Assembly (NCBI GenBank): GCA_037447655.1
Contig: JBBHKE010002059.1
Coordinates: 64,001-84,321, forward strand
Direction of reading: 5' to 3'
Length of the DNA stretch: 20,321 bases
Origin: Zygnema cylindricum
Lineage: Eukaryota; Streptophyta; Zygnematophyceae; Zygnematales; Zygnemataceae
This document shows positions 1 through 8,831 of the stretch, one piece after another. The position numbers and the translations under genes are program-made. The notes beneath the pieces are model-generated. The model ran no database searches and was not told where the DNA came from. It saw nothing but the letters and a program-made list of their open reading frames with translations. Positions within the stretch are counted from its first letter, which is position 1, and each line of letters starts with the position of its first letter.

Positions 1-1099
1 GACATGTGGGAATTGGAGTAAGGGTTTTGAAGTAAGCTCGGTTGCCGCATATGTGAGAAGAGCATCCGGAATCTATAATCCACCCGTTCTCTTGAGGTCC
101 CTCCATGAGATCTTTCGCAAGAGCAAAGAATTCATCGACATCCGATTGCGGAAATCTGACCACATCGTCCTTTTCTTCCGCCGGATTATTTTGTTCCATC
201 TTTTGATTGCAAAGAAAACCGCATTTTTAACCAGCAGTTTTGATGCCGGGAATTTTGGTGATGAATCCTCCGATCGCACCTTCCATCCCGCACGATAAAT
301 TCCTGTTTCACATGCTTTTATAAATGCCGGACACAGCCAGAAAACATGACCTTGACCAAAACAATAGACACATCTATCATATTGCTCATAACTTGGATTA
401 GGAGTAAAATTCCTATTTCCTGAAAATCCAGCCGGCCTATATGTCTGAGCATTGTAAGATACAGCTAATGTCCTCCATTCAATGTTATGTGATTTCCCTC
501 TTCCTCTAGAATGTAAGCTTCGGCTACAACTATATTCCATCTACTCTTCTCTAACCTCTTTAACTGTTCCGGGCTCCTTTATATTCAGTAGGAAGCCCTT
601 TGATTAAAATAATTGCTTGATGATAGGGAGGAAAATTCCCCCCGGAACATGCATTTTCCAACAACAAAAGTTTCAAACCACTACAGTATGATTTCATATC
701 ACCCCCGGTATATTTATAATCCCAAATTTTTCCAGCAGTTATAACTTCATTCTGCTCAGTAGCTATGACATGAGATTCTCTCAAACTCTTCCATAATTCA
801 CATGCCGTAGTGATATAGATATATGTCATATTTAAGTCTTCCGACAAAATAAATTTGACAACATGTAATGCATCCTCATTTTTCTTTCCAAATTCTGGGT
901 CCGTATCCAAAAGAACACCAAAAACCACATCATACAGTTTTACTTGCTTAAGGTAAGATTTAGTCAAATCAGCCCAATGCATATATTTTTCTCCATTAAA
1001 CACAGGGATCCGTGAGGGAGGGCCCGTGACCTGTTGATTTGAGGCAGCTGGTGCCCTTGAAGAAGAAGAAGAAGCAGCAACAGCAGCAGCAGTTGCCAT
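1..1099 (-). pseudogene. Copia element A: gag and start of protease, broken, runs off the window
   Basis: This is the N-terminal part of a Ty1/copia gag-pol polyprotein: the capsid-like gag that would package element RNA, then the aspartic protease. The ATG is at 1097-1099 (reverse strand) and opens an Ala/Ser-rich leader encoded by short GCA/GAA-type repeats. The body matches element B's gag closely (for example YKYTGGDMKSYC against YKYTGGSMVEYC). A CX2CX4HX4C zinc knuckle lies at 331-372 and the protease DSG triad at 65-73. The reading frame breaks near 540-560 and again at about 170-210, so it cannot make a full protein. The rest of pol lies beyond the left edge. The first 68 bp of coding sequence fall inside this element's own LTR. 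The family is certain; the exact break points are read by eye. Confidence 0.9.
1017..1031 (-). other. Element A primer-binding site candidate (half-tRNA type)
   Basis: Immediately after the LTR end (CAACA) the minus strand reads GGTCACGGGCCCTCC. It resembles the complement of the anticodon arm of plant initiator tRNA-Met (TTATGGGCCCACC, recalled from the known tRNA) with a few mismatches, and is conserved in elements B and D. It is also gag coding sequence. Confidence 0.5.
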
Positions 1100-1300
1100 A
1101 AACACAATCAAAGTACAAAGAGGAAACTCTCACGAATTCCCACAAATGACCAACTTCACAATGAAGTCCCAAGCAAACCAGGCACACAATAGTTCTCCAA
1201 ATTTGCCACAATGAAAAAAATACACCAAAAAAATCACATGCAGATTTTCACAAAGTTCTGCCAAAAGATCACAATGATCTTACAATTCCAAAAATCCCAA

Positions 1301-1319
1301 AAAACTGCTTCGCAGTTTT
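1301..1319 (-). other. Perfect hairpin in the U5 part of the element A LTR
   Basis: AAAACTGC and GCAGTTTT form an 8-bp stem around a three-base loop. On the element's sense strand the apex reads GCGAAGC, a sequence known to form an unusually stable DNA mini-hairpin. A second perfect hairpin (GATCA, three-base loop, TGATC) lies at 1267-1279. Element B has a related but imperfect block at the equivalent place. Confidence 0.6.
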
Positions 1320-1662
1320 CATACAAGGAATTCCTAACTTCCAAAATATTTTAAGTCCTACATATACAAGTGAGCCTACAACTGATCTAAACCGTACTAC
1401 AATTACCGTGGTCCACCGGTACACTAAATCTTTACCAAACTAAACCTTCACCGTCTGCCGTACAAAGTATTTACATCAATCTTTAACTCTAACCGCCGCT
1501 AAAGTGCGCAATAAAAGTTCGTTCACCGAAATGACGGCGCAGTCAATATTTCTCTTCCAAAAATGACGGTGAACTCCGTCCGCCGTCCACGCATTCGTTC
1601 CTCTTTGAATATGAACCTCCACGTGTAAATCCGGTCCCTAAATGAATCTGTACTTCGTCGTC

Positions 1663-1667
1663 CAGAT
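1663..1667 (+). repeat. Target-site duplication of element B, left copy
   Basis: CAGAT precedes the 5' LTR (TGTTG) and is repeated exactly at 7445-7449 after the 3' LTR. Five base pairs is the usual copia duplication size. Confidence 0.9.
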
Positions 1668-2508
1668 TGTTGTTTTGGAAAGCTTTAGTCCTCTCTATGC
1701 CTCGAGTGTGAGGGAGAGAGAGTTTCACGACTTAGCATATGTTTGGTTGTAAGTTCGTTTCATTACACACCAGAATTGATGTTCCACTAGATCGGTAGGG
1801 AGTACACCTTTGTATACACTCCCGAGACACAAGTCACTACAAGAAAGAGGACACTCCAGAGTATCCGATTGTTTGTGCATAGATACACTTGAGGACAAAA
1901 TGGCACATGGAGATTTGTCTACGGTGCGGAATGTGATATGTACGCGGCTGAGGGAGACCGCCGACAAATGCTGGTCCGTGTGAGCCACATACACGACAAA
2001 TGACGTGGCATATAGAATCCTACTCCTTTGTAAATATCTAGTTAAGTAGATTTTTTGTCTTTGTGTGGTTAGTTGATTAGTAAAGGAATCTTTTTGTATG
2101 ACGTACCTTGTTCGGTTCGAGCCGCAAGTATCTATTGTACGGCTGGTATGTCTTCGTACGTTCAGCAGCATAGGCTTCGGTGTATATTAGTAGAACTTAG
2201 ATAACTTTGAAGGTATGAACATTTTGTAGTCAAAAACTGTACAGCCTGTTTTTGTCATTTCCATCTGAGGATATCTCACAGATCTGTTGGCAGAATTTCT
2301 TGTAATATTGTGTGTATGTTAATCCTAATATTATTTAAACTGTGGTCAATTTTCAGAGCTTTTGTGTTTCTGGTTTGGGTTTTATCAACTGTTGAAGTTG
2401 CTATTTTTCAGACCGGTTTTTGTGAAAGTTTCTTGCTTCGTTTGGTTCCGAGATGACTACACCGGCATCCTCATCGTCTTCCGTTCCGGTTATTGTCTCA
2501 CAACAACA
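1668..2508 (+). repeat. Element B 5' LTR (841 bp), containing the gag start codon
   Basis: The start TGTTG and end CAACA form a 5-bp terminal inverted repeat. The right boundary is fixed by three facts: similarity to the 3' copy stops here, the 3' copy ends at TAACA, and CAGAT then follows that copy. The gag ATG at 2453 lies 56 bp inside this end, so the LTR overlaps the coding sequence. An ACGTGGC bZIP/ABRE-type core is present at 2003-2009 in the presumed U3. Confidence 0.92.
2001..2190 (+). promoter_or_regulatory. Possible Pol II promoter of the element B LTR
   Basis: TGACGTGGCA at 2001-2010 holds an ACGT core of the kind bound by plant bZIP factors and is kept in the 3' LTR (6939-6948). 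A TATA-like TGTATATTAG lies at 2181-2190 and is also kept. Which TATA-like string is used, and where transcription begins, cannot be told from sequence alone. Confidence 0.3.
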
Positions 2509-3955
2509 GGTCACGGGCGGTCTTCACGAATTCCGGTTTTTGATGGGAGAGAATATCTGTATTGGGCAGATCTTGTAAGGTCTTATTTTGTAGAAGTAAA
2601 GCTTTTTGATGTTGTTAATGGATCTATGGTAGAAACTGATGTAAACTATGATCAAAAGAATGAGCAGGCTCTTCATTTGATAAAATTAATGATATCTAAG
2701 GAGCTGCATATGACATACATTCAGGCTTCTAAAGCATTAGAGATTTGGGATGCTTTGAAAAAGACATATTCTAGGGCTAATGCACAACATGAGATTATAA
2801 CTGCTGGGCGGATCTGTGAATATAAGTATACAGGCGGAAGCATGGTAGAATATTGCAATAAATACAGACTTCTAGTTGCTGAAAATGCATGTTCAGGTGG
2901 TTCATTTCCTAAGTATCACCAAGCAATGATTTTAGTGAGGGGGCTTCGTAGTGAGTATAAAGGTGCCTATGATGAACTAAAAAAATTGGATAAGACACAG
3001 TGGAATCTAGCTACAGCTATAGAGTATGTGCTAGAAGAAGAAGCAAATCAGCTGGCATTTAATTCTGGAAAGCCAGCTGTAGCTTACAATGCTCAATTTC
3101 ATAGAGATAATAGATTTCAAGGAAATCAGTCCTTTCATCAATATGAACGGTGTGTCTATTGCTATAATAATGGTCATTTGTACAAGTTTTGTCCTTTGTA
3201 TATGAAAGCGTGTGAAATAGGTTCTTACCGCAAAGGATGGAAGGTGAGAGGAACTCCATTTACAGCGAAACCTCCGAGCAAAACCGCAGCTTTTTCAGCG
3301 GAGGAAGAGGAGCCGGTGAAGGAGATGGAGAAGGAGAAATTAGAGGTTGTTAGTTTTCCTAAAACTGATGACACCGAGTTCTTTGCTATGGCAAAGATGA
3401 TGGAGGGAGAGAAAGATCTCGGGTGGATTATGGACTCCGGAAGTTCTTCCCATATGTGTTCGAACAAATCCTATTTCAAGGATATGACACCTATCCCTAC
3501 TCGTCAAATCTTTTATGCTTGTGGTGCCAAGGTGGAAGCTAATGCTAAGGTTAGCATAGATCTGAATTGTGAGATAGATGGCAAAGCTGTAAAAAGAACT
3601 TTGCATGATGTGTTATATGTGCCTAAATTTAAGAAAAATTTCTTTTCTACCTCAGTTGCAGAAAGTAAAGGTTTTGATGTTTTTCAAAGCAAAGGCAAAA
3701 AGATAGTAAGCAAGGATGGAAGAGTAGCCTTAGTGGGAACTAGAGGCCCAAACATGTTGTATCGGATGGACCTGGTTAATAAAGTTGATTTTGTGTACTC
3801 CAGTGTCCTTTCTGAAAATGTTTTGTGGCATAAAAGGCTTGGGCATGTTCATAATGAGAGGCTTGAAAAGATGGTGAAGACTAATATGATAGAAGGCGTC
3901 AAGCTTAGTGAAAAGGAACCCCATGTTTGTGATGGTTGTGCTCTAGGAAGCTTCA
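2453..3955 (+). pseudogene. Element B gag, protease and pre-integrase zinc domain, frameshifted
   Basis: The ATG at 2453 opens a Thr/Ser-rich leader that aligns with the element A leader and runs out of the LTR into the body. A one-base deletion near 2520 shifts the frame; after it the frame is open to beyond 3940. In order: copia-type gag (YLYWADL, YKYTGGSMVEYC), a CX2CX4HX4C zinc knuckle at 3151-3192, an acidic Glu/Lys linker, the protease motif DSG at 3433-3441 in the context GWIMDSGSSSHM, then the pre-integrase HHCC zinc finger from WHKRLGH at 3829 to CDGC at 3939. All catalytic and zinc residues in this part are intact. A second frameshift near 3950 separates it from the integrase core. 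The long open frame also extends upstream of 2453 into the LTR, but without a credible ATG. Confidence 0.93.
2509..2523 (+). other. Element B primer-binding site candidate (half-tRNA type), degraded
   Basis: GGTCACGGGC directly follows the LTR end and matches element A's GGTCACGGGC exactly. The following bases have decayed, including a one-base loss that shifts the gag frame. No TGG-starting PBS (3' end of a tRNA) is present at this boundary. Confidence 0.45.
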
Positions 3956-4667
3956 TAAGCTTCCCCTACCACAGACATCAGATTATCGAGCAAAGGATCT
4001 TCTCGGCCTTATCCACTCGGATGTATGGGGACCGGCCAAAGTTCCTTCCCTTGGTGGAAGGAAATACCTTGTTACCTTCACTGATGACCACTCACGTTTC
4101 AGCCGAGTGTACTTTATGAACGAGAAGAGCGAGGTCTTCACACATTTCAAGCATTTCCGAATCTGGGCGGAGAAACTTCACGGAAAATCGATCCTTGCTT
4201 TGCGATCTGACAACGGTGGAGAGTATGTATCAAATGCCTTTGCTGAATACTTGAAAGAAAATGGAATTCCTCATGAGTTTACTATTCCTTACACTCCGGA
4301 ACAGAATGGTGTGGCTGAAAGACTCAATACGACCTTGACTGAATGTGCTATGTCTATGATGATGGATAAAGGTGTAGATCCGAAATTATGGGGGGAAGCT
4401 TTTCAGTGTGCTTCTTACATTAGAAATAGAATAGAAACTAGATCTGTGAAGGATAAAACACCTTATGAAATGTGGACAGGAAGAAAGCCAAATGTTAGTC
4501 ACTTTAGAGTATTTGGAAGTAAGTGTTTTTTGTTGGATAACCTTCCAAATTGGAAATTTAGTCCAAAATTTGTACTTGGGATATTTTTGGGCTATGATAA
4601 TGAGTCCGTAGGATATAGAGTGTATAATCCTCAAAAAAATATAATTCAGATTGCTAAGAATATTTAG
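3936..4667 (+). pseudogene. Element B integrase (DD35E catalytic core and C-terminal part)
   Basis: This retroviral-type integrase would insert element cDNA into the chromosome. The catalytic triad is complete: Asp in HSDVWGP (codon 4020-4022), Asp in RSDNGGEY (4209-4211) and Glu in QNGVAERLN (4317-4319), with 35 residues between the second and third. The copia-specific region after the core follows (FRVFGSKCF, FLGYD, GYRVYNP). A TAG at 4665-4667 ends the frame, although the same frame reopens beyond it. The lesion that separates it from the zinc domain lies near 3950. Confidence 0.93.
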
Positions 4668-6582
4668 ATCAAAGAAGAAAGTCAATCTGTTGATGTTTTT
4701 AGCATGAATGAGGCGGAAAAGGCAGAAAAATTGCAGGAATATGTCATCCTTGAGCAGATTCTTTTCAAGCAAACAATGGTTTCTTCATCTACATCTGAAC
4801 TACCACATGTTTTGGGGCTGCTTGATCCACCTACTATTGCAACTACTATCGGACAACCTCCTCCCCCTCCTCCTCCTCCTCCTCCTCCTCCAAGACTGCG
4901 TCGAGGACCAACAAGTCTCGCTTCAGATTTTCCGGGGGGAAGAAAACAAAGTAGCCGTCTGAGAGGTGACCGAGTGGATCATGCTTATTCTGCAATCACA
5001 GGGGAGCCTCTTACCATTCAAGAAGCTTTCTCCGTTCCGGAAAAAGATCTGTGGATTGCTGCGGGGAATGACGAGATAAAGTCAATTATGGAGGCTCAAA
5101 CTTGGGAGCTTCTGGAACTTCCACCGGATCGAAAAGCGATTGGTTGCAAGTGGGTATTCAAGTTAAAACAAAATCCCGATAATACCATTGAGAGATATAA
5201 AGCCAGGCTTGTTGCTAAGGGGTATAGCCAGAAAGAGGGCATTGATTATGAAGTGATGTTCTCACCTGTAGTTCGTTTTCCTACTATTAGGATTCTCTGA
5301 TCTTTAGCAGCAATACAGGATATGGAATTGCATCAAATGGATGTGAAGACAGCTTTCTTGCATGGGGATTTGGAGGAAGTTATATATATGAAGCAACCAG
5401 AGGGATATGTAGAAAAAGGGAAAGAAAATATGGTCTGTAAATTGTTGAAGTCCCTTTATGGTCTGAAGCAGGCTCCACGATAGTGAAACCTAAAACTGGA
5501 TGAATTTTTGACAAATCTTGGCTTTACTAGAATCAGTTCAGATCATTCAGTTTATGTAATGGAAGGGGAAGATGGAGTGATATATATTGTTGTTTATGTT
5601 GATGATTTGTTGTTGCTAAGCAAATCCATTAATGAAATTAACAAAATAAAAACAACTCTAAATTCACGGTTCGAAATGAAAGATTTAGGGGAGGCTAAGT
5701 ATATTTTGGGAATTCAGGTAGAAAGGGATAGAAATCAAAGACTAATTTATTTGACACAGAAAGAAGCCATTGGAAACATGCTTGAAAGGTTCGGCATGTC
5801 AGAGGCAAAGAGAAGTGCTACTCCCATGGAGTTGAGACAGAAAATAGAAGGGAAAGAATCACATGGTGGGGTTGTGATTGATGACTCTTTGGAGTCACGA
5901 AAGGGCAGATTTTATGTCCTCCATTCCTTACATGCAGATCGTCGGAAGCCTCATCTACTTCATGAACTGTACCCGTCCAGATATTGCAGCAGCTGTTGGA
6001 GCCTTAAGCCGAAGTTTGCAAAATCCAAAGAAGTCAGACTGGGAATAAGCAAAGAGAGTTCTTCGATATCTTGCACGAATTGGAAACCTTCGACTTTCTC
6101 TCGGTGGAGGGGAAGTAAAAATTCAGACATGGAGCGATGCGAGCTATGGAGATATGCCAAGCCGACGCTCTACTAGTGGATACATTTTGAAGATTGGAAG
6201 TGGGACATGCTGCTGGAGCAGCAAACTTCAAAAGGTGACAGCTCAGTCTACTATGGAGGCTGGGTACATGGCGGCTAGCGCGGCCGTCAAAGAGTTACTT
6301 TGGGTAAAGTCTCTCCTTCAAGAGCTTTTGTTTATGCAATCTGGACCTCAAGTAGTGTGGTGTGACAATTAGGCTGCCATTGCTATGGCATCTAACCCTA
6401 GCCATCACTTTAAGAGCAAACACATTGATATCAAGCTACACTTTGTGAGAGAGAAGGTTATGGGAAGAGTTCTGAAACTCAGTTATTTACCAGATGAGGA
6501 GATGGTTGCTGACATGATGACTAAACCCTTGCCTGCACCTAAATTAAAGTTTTGCAGAGAGGCATGTGGCTTAAGTGGCTAG
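4668..6582 (+). pseudogene. Element B reverse transcriptase and RNase H, with nonsense codons and a frameshift
   Basis: The polymerase begins with CKWVFKLK near 5145 and has KARLVAKG, the first catalytic Asp in [12 protein letters not shown] (5340-5342), LYGLKQAPR, and an intact YVDD catalytic loop (YVDDLL; the two Asp codons at 5601-5606). RNase H follows with WSDASYGD, TSGYI and TMEA, and the frame ends at TAG 6580-6582. Breaks are TGA at 5298-5300, adjacent TAG and TGA at 5481-5486, a frameshift near 5890-5915, TAA at 6046-6048 and TAG at 6370-6372. The linker before the polymerase carries a run of 12 prolines. Apart from the breaks the domains are well preserved, consistent with moderate age. 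Confidence 0.93.
4857..4892 (+). repeat. CCT microsatellite encoding a poly-proline run
   Basis: About eleven CCT-type triplets are read in frame as prolines in the linker between integrase and reverse transcriptase. This is simple slippage-prone sequence. Confidence 0.9.
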
Positions 6583-6596
6583 AAGAGTCTAAAGCT

Positions 6597-6605
6597 TTAG
6601 GGGAG
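6597..6605 (+). other. Element B polypurine tract
   Basis: TTAGGGGAG lies directly against the TGTTG of the 3' LTR and 14 bp after the RNase H stop. This is the expected plus-strand primer site. Element E has the close relative AAGGGGAG at the same place. Confidence 0.85.
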
Positions 6606-7444
6606 TGTTGTTTTGGAAAGCTTTAGTCCTCTCTATGCCTCGAGTGTGAGGGAGAGAGAGTTTCACGACTTAGCATATGTTTGGTTGTAAGTTGGTTTCA
6701 TTACACACCAGAATTGATGTTCCACTAGATCGGTAGGGAGTACACCTTTATATACACTCCCAAGACACAAGTTACTACAAAAAAGAGGACACTCCAGAGT
6801 ATCCGATTGTTTGTGCATAGATACACTTGAGGACAAAATGGCACATGGAGATTTGTCTACGGTGCCGAATGTGATATGTACGCGGCTGAGGGAAACCGCC
6901 GACAAATGCTGGTCCGTGTGAGCCACATACACGACAAATGACGTGGCATATAGAATCCTACTCCTGTGTAAATATCTAGTTAAGTAGATTTTTTGTCTCT
7001 ATGTGGTTAGTTGATTAGTAAAGGAATCTTTTTGTATGACGTACCTTGTTCAAATCCAGCCGCAGGTATCTATTGTACGGCTAGTATGTCTTCGTACGTT
7101 CAGCAGCATAGGCTTCGGTGTATATTAGTAGAACTTAGATAACTTTGAAGGTATGAACATTTTGTTGTCAAAAACTATACAACCTGTTTTTGGCATTTTC
7201 ATATGTGGATATCTCACAGATCTGTTGGCAGAATTTCTTGTAATTTTGTGTGTATGTTCATCCTGATATTATTTACACTGTGCTAAATTTTCAAAGCTTT
7301 TTTTTTTGGTTTAGGTTTTATCAACTGTTGAAGTTGCTGTTTTTCAGACCGGTTTTTGTGAAAGTTTCTTGCTTGGTTTGGTTACGAGATGACTACACCG
7401 GCATCCTCATTGTCTTCGGTTCCCGCTGTTGTCTCAGAATAACA
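6606..7444 (+). repeat. Element B 3' LTR (839 bp)
   Basis: This is a direct repeat of 1668-2508 running from TGTTG to TAACA. It includes a copy of the gag ATG (7389-7391) and its leader codons, which lead nowhere here. Differences from the 5' LTR are scattered substitutions plus one clustered change at about 7050-7060, where the 5' copy has a GGTTCGAG block and this copy has CAAATCCA. Confidence 0.93.
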
Positions 7445-7449
7445 CAGAT
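7445..7449 (+). repeat. Target-site duplication of element B, right copy
   Basis: CAGAT is identical to 1663-1667. It fixes the outer edge of the 3' LTR. Confidence 0.9.
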
Positions 7450-7534
7450 CAAACAACCTTAACTCCCTCACGGACCGACACGTGTGCCTGAGGTGTACCA
7501 AGTCTTTGTACTCTCTTTGGAGTTACATACAACA
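7450..7534 (-). repeat. Element A 5' LTR, beginning of the LTR, separated by element B
   Basis: On the minus strand a TGTTG start lies at 7534-7530. The next 85 bp run to the B insertion site and resume at 1667. The first bases (TGTTGTATGTAA) resemble the start of the B LTR (TGTTGTTTTGGAA), and a GTGAGGGAG string recurs further in. If correct, A's target duplication begins at 7535 (CTAAA); its partner lies outside the window. Confidence 0.55.
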
Positions 7535-7571
7535 CTAAATCTTGTCTACGACAATTCATCCTTCACACAAA

Positions 7572-7850
7572 CTGCTATGGCTGCGGTACTCTACAAGCGC
7601 TGCTGTGATTTTTTAGAGCAGCGCAGCTGTTCACTCAAGCTGCTATAGCTGCGGTGTTGTGATTTTTTAGAGCAGCGCAGCTGTTCACTCAAGCTGCTAT
7701 AGCTGCGGTGTTCTACTAGCGCAGCTGTGATATTAGAGCAGCGCAGCATGGCAGCATAGCAACGAATTATAGAGAGGATTACACGTTTACAGCTGCGATG
7801 TTAGACTTAGCGCAGCATGGCAGTATAGCAGTGAGATAAAGAGAGGACTA
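7572..7850. repeat. GC-rich tandem repeats with nested inverted GCTGC/GCAGC motifs
   Basis: Four diverging units begin with CTGCTATRGCTGCGGT or a variant: 7572-7639 (68 bp), 7640-7693 (54 bp), 7694 to about 7788, and about 7789-7850. The second unit equals the first apart from substitutions and a missing block of about 14 bp. Each unit can fold on itself: for example AGCTGCG at 7701-7707 pairs perfectly with CGCAGCT at 7720-7726. No reading frame or RNA family is recognised. The block may be part of the element C LTR or of the DNA into which A inserted. Confidence 0.8.
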
Positions 7851-7879
7851 AAGGTTTCCAGACATAACATTTAGATCAG

Positions 7880-8831
7880 TAAATAGAGCTATGAGAGGAG
7901 ACTAATAACTTATAATATTTTTTGTCTAAGTCAGTGTAATACTTACCTTTGATAGAGTGACCGTAGCAAATAGACAGTAGAGTGTATTGTACTTCTGTAA
8001 GGAAACGTGTCAACAGTTGAAGATGATGGAGGTATTTCGGAGTGGGGCTGACACCCAATTACACGTGTCACAAATCATACGGGCGGTTTCAGTGAATCGA
8101 ACGGACGAAGACAAAACCGAACACCCGGGAGAGCATTATAAGAGATCAAAAGTAAATCTACAAACCAATTCGACGGACATGATTAAAGAGGGGACTACAA
8201 TGACTAAGTGCGCCGTACGCACTTAGGATGTTTCATACCATTGATCAACATTTATCTGGACTTTTGTGACTAATGCTGACTAAGCTTCGCCAACATTAAT
8301 TGTACAGACAGTATTTGTAAATATTTGGAAAACAAATGTTTGGCGGTTAGTGCATTAGTAAATAGTGTTACACTGTTTATTTAGCGGCAATTAGCAATTA
8401 GGGTTTTAGAAGTTCTCACGGTACAGGACGTACAGATTGGATACTTTGTCATAAGTTAGTATGGTACTGTAGTACAGTTACCTGAATTAGTATTGACCAG
8501 TAGATATTCACTATGAGTCTATAATTTAGGACTTGGCAAATTTGTAGGTTCCAGTTTTGATAATATGATAATCTGTGGACAGTTTTTGGGAAACTTTCAG
8601 ACGTCTTATTTTATGGTTTATAGTATCATTTGAGTTGCAATTTTGGGAATTGTAAGTCTACTGTGTTTTATATTATTGTGTTAATTTGAGGTAAATTGAT
8701 CTTTTGAGTCATATTTTGTGGAAGCTGAAAGTTGGATTTTGAAGAAGGTCCTTGATAGTTTCTGCTGTTATCATGTCTATTTCCACTACTACTGCTGCTC
8801 CTCCATCTAAATCGGTGGTCGTAGAACAACA
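7880..8831 (+). repeat. 3' part of a copia LTR (element C), with gag start codon inside
   Basis: The right end AACAACA and an ATG at 8773 opening a Ser/Thr-rich leader (MSISTTTAAPPSKS) match the LTR/gag overlap of elements A and B; the ATG lies 59 bp before the LTR end. Upstream, GGGAATTGTAAG followed by CTGTG matches the U5 of A. A TATA-like ATTATAAGAG is present at about 8135-8145. The left boundary is not resolved: no TG start with a duplication matching the right flank was found, so the stated start is a guess. Nothing of C's internal region follows, so this is either a solo LTR or a deletion remnant. Confidence 0.6.
8204..8226. other. Perfect 9-bp hairpin in the element C LTR
   Basis: CTAAGTGCG (8204-8212) and CGCACTTAG (8218-8226) are exact reverse complements around a five-base loop, CCGTA. 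It lies in the presumed U3/R region, downstream of the TATA-like string. Confidence 0.75.

Larger units (their letters stand above)
1032..1667 (-). repeat. Element A 5' LTR, larger part (U3 remainder through U5)
   Basis: Read on the minus strand, this ends in CAACA (plus 1036 down to 1032) directly before the conserved PBS-like block, just as in element B. Its last 350 bases resemble the same region of the B LTR: a hairpin-like AAAACTG block, then TTGGCAGAA, then gag ATG. It also resembles the C LTR (GGAATTGTAAG). The LTR is cut at 1667 by insertion of element B and resumes at 7450-7534. Joined length is about 721 bp. The position of the 3' end is well supported by A/B alignment. The claim that 7450-7534 completes it rests on B's target duplication. 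Confidence 0.72.
1668..7444 (+). mobile_element. Ty1/copia LTR retrotransposon B, structurally complete, coding-dead
   Basis: This element is bounded by two direct LTRs of about 840 bp, both starting TGTTG and ending in CAACA (5') or TAACA (3'), and is flanked by the 5-bp duplication CAGAT. Between them lie gag, protease, integrase, reverse transcriptase and RNase H, in that order, which is the diagnostic copia order, followed by a polypurine tract. By eye the LTRs differ at roughly 30-45 positions, so the insertion is not recent. The gag-pol frame carries three frameshifts and several nonsense codons, so movement would need proteins from another copy. It sits inside the 5' LTR of element A, which lies in the opposite orientation. 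Confidence 0.95.

Noticed and set aside
1725-2171. 148-codon antisense open frame in the B LTR, repeated near 6663-6932
   Set aside because: It lies in both LTRs because the LTRs are repeats. It has no known domain and is longer in one copy than in the other.
2362-2452. Upstream extension of the gag open frame into the LTR
   Set aside because: There is no ATG there, and the true leader, conserved with A, begins at ATG 2453 in the other frame; the extension is fused to gag only by a one-base deletion.
7572-7850. CRISPR-like array
   Set aside because: Repeats are contiguous and diverged with no unique spacers, and the setting is a plant nuclear genome.
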